This document shows, one piece after another, positions 16,972 to 28,460 of a stretch of DNA of 64,000 nt. How positions within the stretch are numbered: the stretch's first letter is position 1; every line of letters starts with the position of its first letter. The DNA is from Rhizobium leucaenae USDA 9039. Lineage in GTDB: Bacteria; Pseudomonadota; Alphaproteobacteria; Rhizobiales; Rhizobiaceae. Under the pieces are notes generated by a model. That model was not told where the DNA came from. It ran no database searches and was given only the letters and a program-made list of their open reading frames with translations. The DNA is taken from NCBI RefSeq assembly GCF_000426285.1, contig NZ_AUFB01000008.1, positions 186,001 to 250,000 of the forward strand. Reading direction: 5' to 3'. A program made the translations under genes and the position numbers.

Positions 16972-18758
16972 TTGTCTTCTCCGCCGGGCAGAAGAGCACG
17001 AAGGAGCTGTTTCGCGGTCCCTTTGATAATGCCGGCCTCGTGCGGATCGCCCTTCATCAAAGCTTCGGTGATGTGCTGCATCTGTTCGAAAGTAATGTGA
17101 GGCGGCAGCGGCGGCACTTCCGGATCGGTCTTTACCTCGAGAAGGACCGGACGCTCGGCGGCCAAGGCTTCGTCCCATGCAGGACCGACGTTGTCGGCGC
17201 GATCGACATATATTCCTTTCAAGCCGATGAGCTCAGCGAAACGGTGATAAGGAACGTTCGGAATCTTCTGCGACGCGTCGAACTTCGGATCGCCTTCCAT
17301 GACGCGCTGCTCCCAGGTCACCTGATTGAGGTCTTCATTGTTGAAGACACAGATGATGAAACGCGGATCCGTCCAGTTCTGCCAGTATTTTGCCGCCGTG
17401 ATCAATTCGGCCATGTTGTTCATCTGCATGGCGCCGTCCCCGACCAGACCAATGACCGGGCGATCAGGATGGGCAAATTTGGCGGCGATCGCATAGGGTA
17501 CAGCCGCCCCCATCGATGCCAGCCCGCCCGACAGGGACGCCATCATGCCGCGCTTCATCTTGAGATCGCGCGCGTACCAGTTGGCGCAGGAGCCTGAGTC
17601 GCTGGTGAGAATGACCCGCTCGGGAAGGCGGGGGGAGAGTTCCCAGGTGACGCGTTGCGGATTGACGGGATTTGCGTCGACAAGCGCGCGCTCTTTCAGC
17701 GTGTCCCACCACTCCGCGATATTCTTTTTGATTTGCTTGCGCCACGCATCGTCTTTTTGATTGAGGAGCGGCAAAAGAGCTTTGAGGGTCTCGGCGGCAT
17801 CGCCGACAAGGTTGACGTCCATCGGATAACGCAGTGACAGCATGCTCGGGGCGATATCGATCTGAACGGCTTTCGCCTGCCCTTCTTCGGGCAGAAATTC
17901 GGAGTAGGGGAAGCCTGATCCGATCATTAGGAGCGTGTCGCAATCCCGCATCAGGTCCCAGGAAGGCTTTGTGCCAAGCAAGCCGATCGACCCGGTGACC
18001 CAGGGAAGATCGTCCGGCAAGACAGCCTTTCCGAGAAGCGCCTTGGCGGCGCCGGCCCCGAGGCGGTCTGCGACCTTGATTACCTCATCGGTGGCCTTCA
18101 GTGCGCCGGCGCCGACAAGCATCGCAACCTTTTTCCCACGGTTGAGAATATTCGCCGCAGCCTTGAGATCTTCGATGTGTGCGACGACGCGCGGCGGACT
18201 GAAACCGATCCCCGAATGTATCGTTCCATGCTTCCGAGGCGGCTCCTCGTAGGGCATTTCCTGAAGGTCGCTGGGCAGGATGATAGCCGTGACGGTTCTG
18301 TTGGCTAAAGCGATCCTTATTGCGCGGTCAACGAGATGCCGCACCTGTCCGGGCATCGCGGCTTGATGAACGAAATCGCCCGCGACGTCCTTGAACAGGG
18401 CGGCAAGGTCGACTTCCTGCTGATAGTGACCGCCGATGGCGCGGCGGGCTTGCTGTCCGACGATCGCCAGAACCGGTTGGTGATCCAGTCTGGCATCATA
18501 AAGCCCCGTCACCAGATGAGATGCGCCAGGGCCGGAGGTGGCGATACAGACGCCGAGCTCACCGGAAAACTTGGCATAGGCGGACGCCATGAATGCGGCC
18601 ATTTCCTCGTGCCGGGCTTGCACGAACGAAATCTTGTCTTTTGCGCGGTTCAGTGCCCCGAACATGCCGTTGATGCCATCGCCGGGATAGCCGAACATTC
18701 GACGCACGCCCCATTCCAGCAGGCGCCCTACTATGAAATCGCCAACCGTCATCGCCAT
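16968..18758 (-). CDS. TPP-dependent pyruvate oxidase/acetolactate synthase-like enzyme
   Basis: 596 residues from the ATG at 18758, chosen for AGGGAG seven bases upstream; a longer reading frame extends into non-coding sequence. The three TPP-enzyme domains are present: a pyrimidine-binding domain with catalytic Glu in ARHEEMAAFMASAYAKF (about residue 51), a central domain (about 200-330), and a PP domain with the TPP/Mg motif VGDGAMQMNNMAEL. It resembles PoxB-like or thiamine pyrophosphate-requiring proteins common in stress regulons of rhizobia. It is preceded by a canonical EcfG-type promoter at 18793-18817 and followed by a translationally coupled enolase-family gene. The substrate is probably a 2-oxo acid. 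Confidence 0.92.
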   Translation of the reverse strand: MAMTVGDFIVGRLLEWGVRRMFGYPGDGINGMFGALNRAKDKISFVQARHEEMAAFMASAYAKFSGELGVCIATSGPGASHLVTGLYDARLDHQPVLAIVGQQARRAIGGHYQQEVDLAALFKDVAGDFVHQAAMPGQVRHLVDRAIRIALANRTVTAIILPSDLQEMPYEEPPRKHGTIHSGIGFSPPRVVAHIEDLKAAANILNRGKKVAMLVGAGALKATDEVIKVADRLGAGAAKALLGKAVLPDDLPWVTGSIGLLGTKPSWDLMRDCDTLLMIGSGFPYSEFLPEEGQAKAVQIDIAPSMLSLRYPMDVNLVGDAAETLKALLPLLNQKDDAWRKQIKKNIAEWWDTLKERALVDANPVNPQRVTWELSPRLPERVILTSDSGSCANWYARDLKMKRGMMASLSGGLASMGAAVPYAIAAKFAHPDRPVIGLVGDGAMQMNNMAELITAAKYWQNWTDPRFIICVFNNEDLNQVTWEQRVMEGDPKFDASQKIPNVPYHRFAELIGLKGIYVDRADNVGPAWDEALAAERPVLLEVKTDPEVPPLPPHITFEQMQHITEALMKGDPHEAGIIKGTAKQLLRALLPGGEDK

Positions 18759-18792
18759 GTTTCGGCTCCCTGGAAAATTCGAATGTGCGTCG

Positions 18793-18817
18793 AACGGTCC
18801 GAAGTTGAGAATGTTCC
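18793..18817 (-). promoter_or_regulatory. EcfG-type (general stress response) promoter
   Basis: The minus strand carries GGAAC (18817-18813), 16 bases, then CGTT (18796-18793). This matches the alphaproteobacterial sigma-EcfG consensus GGAAC-N16/17-CGTT exactly. The -10 element is 34 bases upstream of the TPP-enzyme ATG, giving a leader of about 25 nt that contains the AGGGAG ribosome site. It predicts stress induction of the five genes from 18758 to 12628. Confidence 0.75.
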
Positions 18818-18873
18818 TGTTCGAAGACAAAAGGTCGCAGAGCCGCAACTTGTTCGTCGAGACGCCAAACTCT

Positions 18874-19881
18874 CTATTGCAGTTCCCGGTTTCGACGCGA
18901 GGCAAGCACGCCAAGTCCTGCCGCCAAAACACCGGCAATCAGCCAGTTGCGTTTCATTGTCAGGAGCAGTTGCAGGCTGAAGCGTCGAGCCTCGGCGTCG
19001 AAGCGACCATGTGCACCGTGATCGCCGGGCACCGGTTGCCACAGGTTATCCTGGCGGTCGTAGGCTATTCGCTCCACATCCTGCTGACCCTTGAACCCTG
19101 TCCGGCCGAGGTAATGATCGAGAAGCGGCGAGGCCAGACGATCTCCCCAGATGGCTTCGAGGGTCGGCAGGCCGACCATGATCTGCTTACGCTTATGAAA
19201 GGCTGCGAAATGGATTGCCTCGGCGGCGACCTCCGGCTGGTAGGGAGGACTTGCGGGCTTTGGCTTCATGGGCAGATTGGTCTTGATCCAATCGAATTGG
19301 GGCGTGTTGATGCCCGGCAGTTGCACCATCGAAATATGGACGCGGCTTCGAGCGTGAAACAGTTCTGCCCTCAAGGCATCCTGAAAACCCTGGATCGCAT
19401 GTTTGGCGCCGCAATAGGCCGACTGTAGGGGAATGCCTCTATAGGCAAGCGCCGAGCCGGTGAGCACGATCGAACCGCGGTTGCGCGGCAGCATGCGCTT
19501 CAGCGCAGCGCGGGTACCGTTGACCTGGCCATGGTAGGTGACATCCGTTACGCGCCGATAATCTTCCGGCGCGATGTCGACGAAGCGAGAAAGAATGCCG
19601 GCGAAGGCTACATTGATCCAAATGTCGATCGGTCCAAGGGCATCTTCGGTGGCTTCGGCCGCGTGTTCCATGGCGCTCGCATCCGCGACGTCGCAGGGCA
19701 ACACGAGAGCGGTCCCACCAGCGTCTTCCACCTCGCGGGCGGTGGCATCGAGGCCGTCGCGACCACGTGCGATCAACGCTATCTTCGCTCCATCGCCGGA
19801 AAACCGCCGCACGACAGCGCGTCCGACGCCGGCGGAAGCACCGGTGATGACGACGACAGGATGATTGTTGCGGGTAGACAT
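18874..19881 (-). CDS. SDR-family oxidoreductase with C-terminal membrane anchor
   Basis: 335 residues. The NAD(P) motif TGASAGVG is at 14-21, and the active site is SALAYRGIPLQSAYCGAKHA with YxxxK intact. The C-terminal extension ends in a hydrophobic helix (NWLIAGVLAAGLGVLAS) and a basic tail, so the enzyme is probably tethered to the inner membrane. Related long SDRs occur in rhizobial and methylobacterial stress clusters. The gene heads the minus-strand block, 115 bp before the TPP-enzyme gene. A TATATCA-N5-TGATATA palindrome lies 89 bp upstream, and a weak EcfG-like element (GGAAC-N16-CATT, 19914-19890) lies just before the start. Confidence 0.92.
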   Translation of the reverse strand: MSTRNNHPVVVITGASAGVGRAVVRRFSGDGAKIALIARGRDGLDATAREVEDAGGTALVLPCDVADASAMEHAAEATEDALGPIDIWINVAFAGILSRFVDIAPEDYRRVTDVTYHGQVNGTRAALKRMLPRNRGSIVLTGSALAYRGIPLQSAYCGAKHAIQGFQDALRAELFHARSRVHISMVQLPGINTPQFDWIKTNLPMKPKPASPPYQPEVAAEAIHFAAFHKRKQIMVGLPTLEAIWGDRLASPLLDHYLGRTGFKGQQDVERIAYDRQDNLWQPVPGDHGAHGRFDAEARRFSLQLLLTMKRNWLIAGVLAAGLGVLASRRNRELQ

Positions 19882-19969
19882 TGTTGAATAATGGTTTGGG
19901 CGATCAAGAGTTCCCCGTGCGCGGCCTCGAAATGGGGCGAGCCGAATTCGAGCGGTAATTCCCTTAATT

Positions 19970-19988
19970 TATATCACAACATGATATA
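19970..19988. promoter_or_regulatory. MarR-type operator palindrome, copy 1
   Basis: TATATCACAACATGATATA has perfect 7-base arms around 5 bases. The arms are identical to those of the palindrome upstream of the marR gene (29551-29569). It lies in the gap between the SDR start (19881, minus) and the small ORF at 20112 (plus), in locally AT-rich DNA. The 19-base size suits a MarR-family dimer. Control of the SDR-led operon by the 29587 MarR protein is inferred. Confidence 0.65.
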
Positions 19989-20111
19989 TAATAAGTTTCG
20001 GAGGCAAGTCTGCCAAGACCATCGTCAGACGAATTGCCTATGGCTCCGGCGTTCTAAGGCGGAGCGTATCGGTCCTAGTGGGATCGGGCTCATGGTTCTC
20101 TATGCAATCGG

Positions 20112-20408
20112 GTGGCTGAAATGCTGCAGTTCAAAATGACCAGTCTAAGTTCGAGGCGAGGTGAGCCCAATAACGGCAAGCCGGAAGGCATGCTGCTGAA
20201 ATCGCATACTCCATTGGCGGCATCGATTTTCACAAAGAAGGATCTGAAAGCTATAAGATCTGCTGGAGGAACTTTAGGACTGATCATCATTCCCCTTCTC
20301 ATCGTGCTTTGCTCGATTGTCGCTGGTTTTGCCGTCGCAATGCACATAAGCGGGCAGCCCGGCTATTCGGCGAGAGTGAACATGTCGTCATCGATAATGT
20401 CGGAGTAA
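20112..20408 (+). CDS. Possible small single-span membrane protein
   Basis: 98 residues from a GTG at 20112; an ATG at 20121 is an alternative. A polar N-terminal half is followed by one strong hydrophobic segment, LGLIIIPLLIVLCSIVAGFA, and a short tail. No clear ribosome site is visible and I do not recognise a family. It sits between the SDR-led operon (divergent) and the LysR gene at 20448 (convergent). It may be a real small membrane protein or a chance frame. The rest of the 566-bp gap around it holds the palindrome at 19970-19988 and nothing else I can name. Confidence 0.35.
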   Translation: MAEMLQFKMTSLSSRRGEPNNGKPEGMLLKSHTPLAASIFTKKDLKAIRSAGGTLGLIIIPLLIVLCSIVAGFAVAMHISGQPGYSARVNMSSSIMSE

Positions 20409-20447
20409 TCGATCAGAGCGCCAGGAACTTGGCGGCTGTCGGGCTTC

Positions 20448-21341
20448 TCAGGCGACCTGATTGAGAAGCCACTCCTGAAACTTTTTTGTCGTCAACGACT
20501 GTTGTTTCATTTCGGGTGTGACGATGTAGTAATTGTTGGTGGTGGCTATTGGCTTGTCCCACGCAATTTGAAGGCGCCCCGAGGCGATCTCCTCTTCGAT
20601 AAGATATTTTGGAAGCAGCGCAAAACCGAGCCCGAGTATCGCGGCCTCGATGATCATGCTGAACTGATCGAACCGGCTTCCATGATACGGACTGAACCCC
20701 TCACAGCCGTTCAACTGGAACCACTCGGCCCACAGTCTCGGCCTCGTCGCCAAATGAAGAAGCGGGCCCTGTTCCAAATCCTGTGCTTGGGTGACGGGGA
20801 ACGAGTTCAACAGGGACGAACTGGCAACGGGCAAGATGAGCTCACTGCAAAGGTAAGTACAGGTTGCGTGCGCCCAAACCGGTTGCCCGTAATGAATAGC
20901 AAGATCGAAGTCTTCCAGCGTCAGATCGAACGGCTCCGAGCGCGAGGCGATATTCAAAACCGTGTTTGGATTGTCTTTCAGAAAATCGGGAAGACGCCGA
21001 AGCAGCCAGCGGTTTCCAAATGTCGGAAGCGTGGCGATGGACAAGACATTCTTGCCATCCGAAGAAGCCATTGCCCGCAACACCATTTCTTCGGTGCGTG
21101 CCAAAAGCCGTCTTACTTCCGGCAGCATTGCCTTGCCGGCCGAGGACAGAACCACGCGTTTTCTGATCCTCTCGAATAGATTCACATGCAGTTGGTTCTC
21201 AAGCGTCCGTATCTGACGACTGACTGCGCTTTGAGTGAGGTTCAGCTCCAGCGCCGCTTGTGTGAAGCTTCCATGGCGCGCTGCGCACTCGAATGCCTGG
21301 AGGACGGCTAGGTCGGGGATGATGGAACGGCTTAGATTCAT
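20448..21341 (-). CDS. LysR-family regulator of the pipecolate/lysine operon
   Basis: 297 residues. The N-terminal helix-turn-helix includes LAVLQAFECAARHGSFTQAA and LTQSAVSRQIRTLE, and an effector domain follows (VLSIATLPTFGNRWLLRRL). This GcvA-type LysR is divergent from the hglS-led operon, with 105 bp between starts. It is the natural candidate to control that operon in response to a lysine-pathway intermediate. The effector is inferred from context only. Confidence 0.93.
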   Translation of the reverse strand: MNLSRSIIPDLAVLQAFECAARHGSFTQAALELNLTQSAVSRQIRTLENQLHVNLFERIRKRVVLSSAGKAMLPEVRRLLARTEEMVLRAMASSDGKNVLSIATLPTFGNRWLLRRLPDFLKDNPNTVLNIASRSEPFDLTLEDFDLAIHYGQPVWAHATCTYLCSELILPVASSSLLNSFPVTQAQDLEQGPLLHLATRPRLWAEWFQLNGCEGFSPYHGSRFDQFSMIIEAAILGLGFALLPKYLIEEEIASGRLQIAWDKPIATTNNYYIVTPEMKQQSLTTKKFQEWLLNQVA

Positions 21342-21446
21342 TCCTTACTCGCATCAACTAGGTCAAATTCATCGCAAGATTGGGGTTAGCTTTCGTCATA
21401 TCATGAAAATCAAGAATGAATAATCCTTCTGTTAAGGTGCGACGCG

Positions 21447-22844
21447 ATGACAAACGCAAGCTTCGTTAAGGCCGATACGATCCGTTCGGATTTTTCTGCT
21501 GCCATGTCCGCTATGTATCGTAACGAAGTGCCGGCCTATGGCACCCTGATGTCGCTCGTGGCCCGGGTGAACGATGAAGCCTTGGCCGCCGATCCGCTGT
21601 TGAAGACGCGCCTGGAAGCAACGGATTCTCTCAGCCGCATTTCTGAAGAGCGCCATGGCGCCATCCGTCTCGGCACGCCGCAAGAGCTCGCGATGATGCG
21701 CCGTGTTTTTGCTGTCATGGGCATGCATCCGGTCGGCTATTACGACTTGTCGACGGCCGGCGTTCCTGTCCACTCCACCGCTTTTCGGCCGGTCGGCGAG
21801 GAAAGCTTGAAGCGCAATCCGTTCCGTGTCTTCACGTCATTGCTCCGCCTCGATCTGATCGCTGACGAGGCGCTGCGCAAAGAGGCGGCCGAAGTGCTCT
21901 CAACGCGCAAGATCTTTACCGACGAAGCGGTGCGGCTGGTTGATAAGGCGGAGCGGGATGGCGGTCTCGATGCATCCGATGCGGCACAGTTTGTGCGGGA
22001 AGTGCTGGAGACCTTCCGCTGGCATGATCGCGCCATCGTCAGCGCCGGCATGTACAGGCGCCTGCATGATGCCCATCGGCTGATCGCCGACGTCGTCTCC
22101 TTCAAGGGGCCGCATATCAACCATCTGACGCCGCGTACGCTCGATATCGACAAGGTTCAGGCGTTGATGCCGGACGAAGGAATAGCGCCGAAAGCGATCG
22201 TTGAGGGGCCGCCGACCCGCAAGTGCCCGATCCTGCTGCGCCAGACCTCTTTCAAGGCGCTGGAAGAAGCCGTTTCATTCGCCGGCGAGCAGGGCACCTG
22301 GCAAGCTGGCTCGCACACGGCCCGTTTCGGCGAGATCGAGCAGCGCGGCATAGCGTTGACGCCGAAGGGCCGGGCGCTCTACGACAAGCTCTTGAACGAC
22401 TCCCGCGCCCGGGTCCGCCCCGCCGCTGATGGTTCCAACGCTGGCGAATACGAAGCAGCACTTACCGACGTCTTCCATGCATTTCCCGATGATTGGAATG
22501 GTATTCGCAAGGCTGGGCTCGGCTATTTCAGCTACTCGCTGACGGAAAAGGGAAAGGCTGTCTCGAATCGAAGGGCCGACCTCGAAACGGCAATCGAGGA
22601 CGGCGTCATTCAGTTCGATCCTATCGTTTACGAGGATTTCCTGCCGGTCAGCGCTGCCGGCATCTTCCAGTCGAATCTCGGCGATGACGCGGCGCAGGAA
22701 TTCATTGCAAGCCCCAATCAGGTGATGTTCGAACGCGATCTCGGCGCCTCGGTTCTCGACGAATTCGCGCATTATGCAGGCATCGAGCGGGCCTCCCTGA
22801 CAATGTCCATGGCTGTCCTCAACACGGCTGCCGCCGCAGAATGA
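21447..22844 (+). CDS. hglS: 2-oxoadipate dioxygenase/decarboxylase (HglS, DUF1338)
   Basis: 465 residues of the DUF1338/VOC-fold family. In Pseudomonas putida, HglS converts 2-oxoadipate, O2 and Fe(II) to D-2-hydroxyglutarate and CO2. The residues reported for that enzyme are present here at matching positions: His70 and Arg74 (ERHGAIRLG) and His226 (INHLTPR). The third metal ligand is probably Glu296 in RFGEIEQ. The gene is first in an operon with a D-2-hydroxyglutarate dehydrogenase-like FAD enzyme ten bases downstream, then an ALDH7, an aminotransferase and a pipecolate oxidase-like enzyme. That order makes lysine catabolism the clear context. AAGGTG precedes the ATG. Confidence 0.9.
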   Translation: MTNASFVKADTIRSDFSAAMSAMYRNEVPAYGTLMSLVARVNDEALAADPLLKTRLEATDSLSRISEERHGAIRLGTPQELAMMRRVFAVMGMHPVGYYDLSTAGVPVHSTAFRPVGEESLKRNPFRVFTSLLRLDLIADEALRKEAAEVLSTRKIFTDEAVRLVDKAERDGGLDASDAAQFVREVLETFRWHDRAIVSAGMYRRLHDAHRLIADVVSFKGPHINHLTPRTLDIDKVQALMPDEGIAPKAIVEGPPTRKCPILLRQTSFKALEEAVSFAGEQGTWQAGSHTARFGEIEQRGIALTPKGRALYDKLLNDSRARVRPAADGSNAGEYEAALTDVFHAFPDDWNGIRKAGLGYFSYSLTEKGKAVSNRRADLETAIEDGVIQFDPIVYEDFLPVSAAGIFQSNLGDDAAQEFIASPNQVMFERDLGASVLDEFAHYAGIERASLTMSMAVLNTAAAAE

Positions 22845-22854
22845 CGGGCGAATA

Positions 22855-24273
22855 ATGATCGAGGCACGCCACATCGAAGCACTCAAGAGCCTGCTCGGCG
22901 AAAAGGGTCTGCTCACTGAGGCAGCCGATCTTACGGCTTACGAGACCGGTGCGCGCTACGATCGCGGAAAAGCGGCATTCGTCGCACGTCCCAGCTCCAC
23001 GAAAGAGGTTTCCGCGGCTGTTGCCTATTGCGTTGGAAACGACATCGCCCTCGTGCCGCAGTCGGGCAATACCGGGCTCGTCTCTGGTTCGACGCCCGAC
23101 GACAGTGGTCGCCAAGGCGTCCTCAGCCTTGATCGCCTGACCGGCATTTGCGAACTCGATCGGGTCAACCGCACCGTGAAAGTCGGTGCTGGTCTTCGTC
23201 TTTCCGACCTCAATGGGAAGCTGCAGGAGAGCGGCCTCTTTTTCCCGATCGATCTTGGGGCAGACCCGCTCCTCGGAGGCATGATCGCGACGAACACCGG
23301 CGGCTCGCGATTTCTGCGCTACGGCGACGTTCGTCGCAACACGCTCGGCCTGACGGTCGTGCTTGCGGATGAGGCCGGCACGGTCCTCGACCTTTCGTCG
23401 AGCCTGCGCAAAAACAATACGGGCGTCGACTGGAAGCAGCTTTTCATCGGGACATCAGGCGCTTTCGGCGTGATCACCGAATGCGTGCTGAACCTCGAAC
23501 CGGCACCGCGGCAGACAGCGACGGCTTTGCTCGTGCCCTCCTCCGGCGAGCAGGTTCCAACCCTTCTCGTTGCGATGGAGGAAGCGCTCGGCAGCTATCT
23601 TTCCGCCTTCGAAGGCATGTCGGGAAATGCGATCCGCGCAGCACTCGATCATGTGCCGTCGCTGCGCAATCCGTTTCAGGGCGGCATCGTGCCGGAATTC
23701 GTAATCCTAGCCGAGATTTCCCGCTCCAACCCGCCGCGCGACGGTGAGCAGCCGCTCGACGGCGTGCTGGAAGAGGTGCTAGCTGCCCTGTGGGAGCGTG
23801 AAGATGCCCCGCTTGCCGATGCTCTCGTCGGCCCGCCACATGAGATCTGGTCTTTGCGTCATGCCCTATCGGAAGGCGTGAAGCATATGGGACGGTTGAT
23901 CGCCTTCGATCTATCGTTCCGCCGCGGTGACATCATGCGTTTTCTCGCCCACATGCGGGCCGAAATGCCCGAGTCTTTTCCGGGGATAACGATCTGCGAC
24001 TTCGGCCATATCGGCGACGGCGGTGTACACTTCAATCTCGTCGTGGACAAAAACGACCTGAGGCTTGCCGACGCCGGCTTCGAGATGGCGTTGCGGGAAT
24101 GGGTTTTTGCCGTTGGGGTCGAAGAGTTCGGCGGCAGCTTCAGCGCCGAACATGCGATCGGCCGCAAGAACCAGGCTTTCTATGACAAATACACCCCGGC
24201 CGAGATTCGCCTGTTGGCATCCGGGCTGAAAGCAATCACCTCACCTGGCGCGCTCGGCGCAATGACCTTCTGA
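22855..24273 (+). CDS. FAD-binding D-2-hydroxyglutarate dehydrogenase-like oxidoreductase
   Basis: 472 residues of the FAD_binding_4/FAD-oxidase_C (VAO/PCMH) family. The FAD fold includes ALVPQSGNTGLVSGSTP and the GGMIATNTGGSRFLRYGDVR segment. The C-terminal cap carries GHIGDGGVHFN and EHAIGRKNQAF, the metal/substrate-site His motifs of D-lactate/D-2-hydroxyglutarate dehydrogenases. It would oxidise D-2-hydroxyglutarate made by HglS to 2-oxoglutarate. It starts ten bases after hglS, as expected for consecutive steps. Activity on other D-2-hydroxyacids is possible. Confidence 0.9.
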   Translation: MIEARHIEALKSLLGEKGLLTEAADLTAYETGARYDRGKAAFVARPSSTKEVSAAVAYCVGNDIALVPQSGNTGLVSGSTPDDSGRQGVLSLDRLTGICELDRVNRTVKVGAGLRLSDLNGKLQESGLFFPIDLGADPLLGGMIATNTGGSRFLRYGDVRRNTLGLTVVLADEAGTVLDLSSSLRKNNTGVDWKQLFIGTSGAFGVITECVLNLEPAPRQTATALLVPSSGEQVPTLLVAMEEALGSYLSAFEGMSGNAIRAALDHVPSLRNPFQGGIVPEFVILAEISRSNPPRDGEQPLDGVLEEVLAALWEREDAPLADALVGPPHEIWSLRHALSEGVKHMGRLIAFDLSFRRGDIMRFLAHMRAEMPESFPGITICDFGHIGDGGVHFNLVVDKNDLRLADAGFEMALREWVFAVGVEEFGGSFSAEHAIGRKNQAFYDKYTPAEIRLLASGLKAITSPGALGAMTF

Positions 24274-24322
24274 AATTTGCCATGTCCGCGGCATTCCAAG
24301 ACAATAAGAGTGGAGACAGATC

Positions 24323-27099
<2,777 letters not shown>

Positions 27100-27157
27100 A
27101 ACAGGTGGGTCGCCTGTTAGATCCGGAAACGGGCGACCAGAACGTTGAGAAGGCAAG

Positions 27158-28432
27158 ATGACCGCAGAATCCATTCTTTGGCGTGCAAGCGCGCGCGAAC
27201 ACAGCGACGCCCTACCGCTGGATCGCGATCAGACGGCTGATCTCGTCATCGTGGGTGGCGGCTTCACAGGACTGGCGGCGGCACTTGAGGCCGCCTCGCG
27301 CGGCGCTTCGGTCTGTGTTCTCGAGGCCGAGACCGTGGGGCACGGTGGTTCCGGCCGCAATGTCGGATTGGTCAATGCCGGATTGTGGTTGCCGCCTGAT
27401 ACCGTCATCGCCCAGATGGGGGAGGCATATGGCCGTCGCCTGATCGACATTCTGGCGGACGCGCCGCGCAGGGTCTTCAGCCTGATCGAACGCGAACAGA
27501 TCGATTGCGAAGCAACGCATCATGGGACCTTGCACCTGGCGCATTCCAAATCGGGGCTCAGGGATCTGGAGGAACGCTATCGGCAGGGCAATCGCTACGG
27601 CGCTCCGCTGACGCTGCTCGATGCCGCGGAGACGAGCCGGCGCACAGGGACAACCGCCTACTACGGCTCTTTGCTCGATCCACGCGCCGGCACCATTCAG
27701 CCGCTCTCCTATTGCCGGGGACTTGCGCGTGCCGCTCAAAAAAGGGGTGCGACGATCCACAACAAGACGCCGGTCTCTTCAATAAGCCGGCAAAACGATC
27801 TCTGGATCGTGGAGGCCAACGGCCACACGCTGCGGGCAAAAGCGTTGCTCTTGGCGACAAATGCCTATCAGCTTGGCATCAAGGTGCCTTTCAGCCCGCA
27901 ATACACTCCGGTGAGTTACTGCCAGTTCGCCACGGAACCGATGTCGGAAACAGAGCGCAGCCAGATATTACCGGGTGGTGAAGGCTGCTGGGATACGGCG
28001 CCGGTAATGTCCTCTTTCCGCGTCGATCATGCAGGGCGAATGATCGTCGGCGGCATTGGCAACACCGAGGGACCGGGTGCGGCTGTCCACCGTGCATGGG
28101 CCAGACGCAAGCTTCGAAAGCTTTTCCCGGCTATTTCCGAGCTCAACTTCGACTATGTTTGGCGCGGCAGGATCGCGATGACGGACGATCACGTGCCGAA
28201 AATCATTGCATTCGGGCCGAATGCCTACGCATGTTTCGGCTATTCCGGCCGGGGCATCGGACCAGGTACCGTATTTGGCACGCAGGCCGCTACGGCGCTT
28301 CTTGATGGCAATCCCGATGCGCTTCCGATCGATCCAATCGAGCATTACGCAGAGCGTTTCAGCAGCATCAAGGCCACCTGCTACGAGTTCGGTGCGACAT
28401 TGATGCACCTGGTCTCTCCGGTTCCTCTATAG
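27158..28432 (+). CDS. amaA: FAD-dependent amino acid oxidase, AmaA-like L-pipecolate oxidase
   Basis: 424 residues of the DAO (D-amino acid oxidase-like) family. The FAD motif is DLVIVGGGFTGLAAALEAA, followed by GHGGSGRNVGLVNAG. The C-terminus has YACFGYSGRGIGPGTVFG, closing the FAD site. AmaA of Pseudomonas putida oxidises L-pipecolate to piperideine-6-carboxylate, the entry reaction for the steps encoded upstream. The gene is last in the 21447-28432 operon, with 58 bp after the aminotransferase. The family also contains glycine and sarcosine oxidase-like enzymes, so the substrate assignment rests on operon context. Confidence 0.82.
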   Translation: MTAESILWRASAREHSDALPLDRDQTADLVIVGGGFTGLAAALEAASRGASVCVLEAETVGHGGSGRNVGLVNAGLWLPPDTVIAQMGEAYGRRLIDILADAPRRVFSLIEREQIDCEATHHGTLHLAHSKSGLRDLEERYRQGNRYGAPLTLLDAAETSRRTGTTAYYGSLLDPRAGTIQPLSYCRGLARAAQKRGATIHNKTPVSSISRQNDLWIVEANGHTLRAKALLLATNAYQLGIKVPFSPQYTPVSYCQFATEPMSETERSQILPGGEGCWDTAPVMSSFRVDHAGRMIVGGIGNTEGPGAAVHRAWARRKLRKLFPAISELNFDYVWRGRIAMTDDHVPKIIAFGPNAYACFGYSGRGIGPGTVFGTQAATALLDGNPDALPIDPIEHYAERFSSIKATCYEFGATLMHLVSPVPL

Positions 28433-28460
28433 TTGGACTGTGTGGCCAGCAATCGAAACA

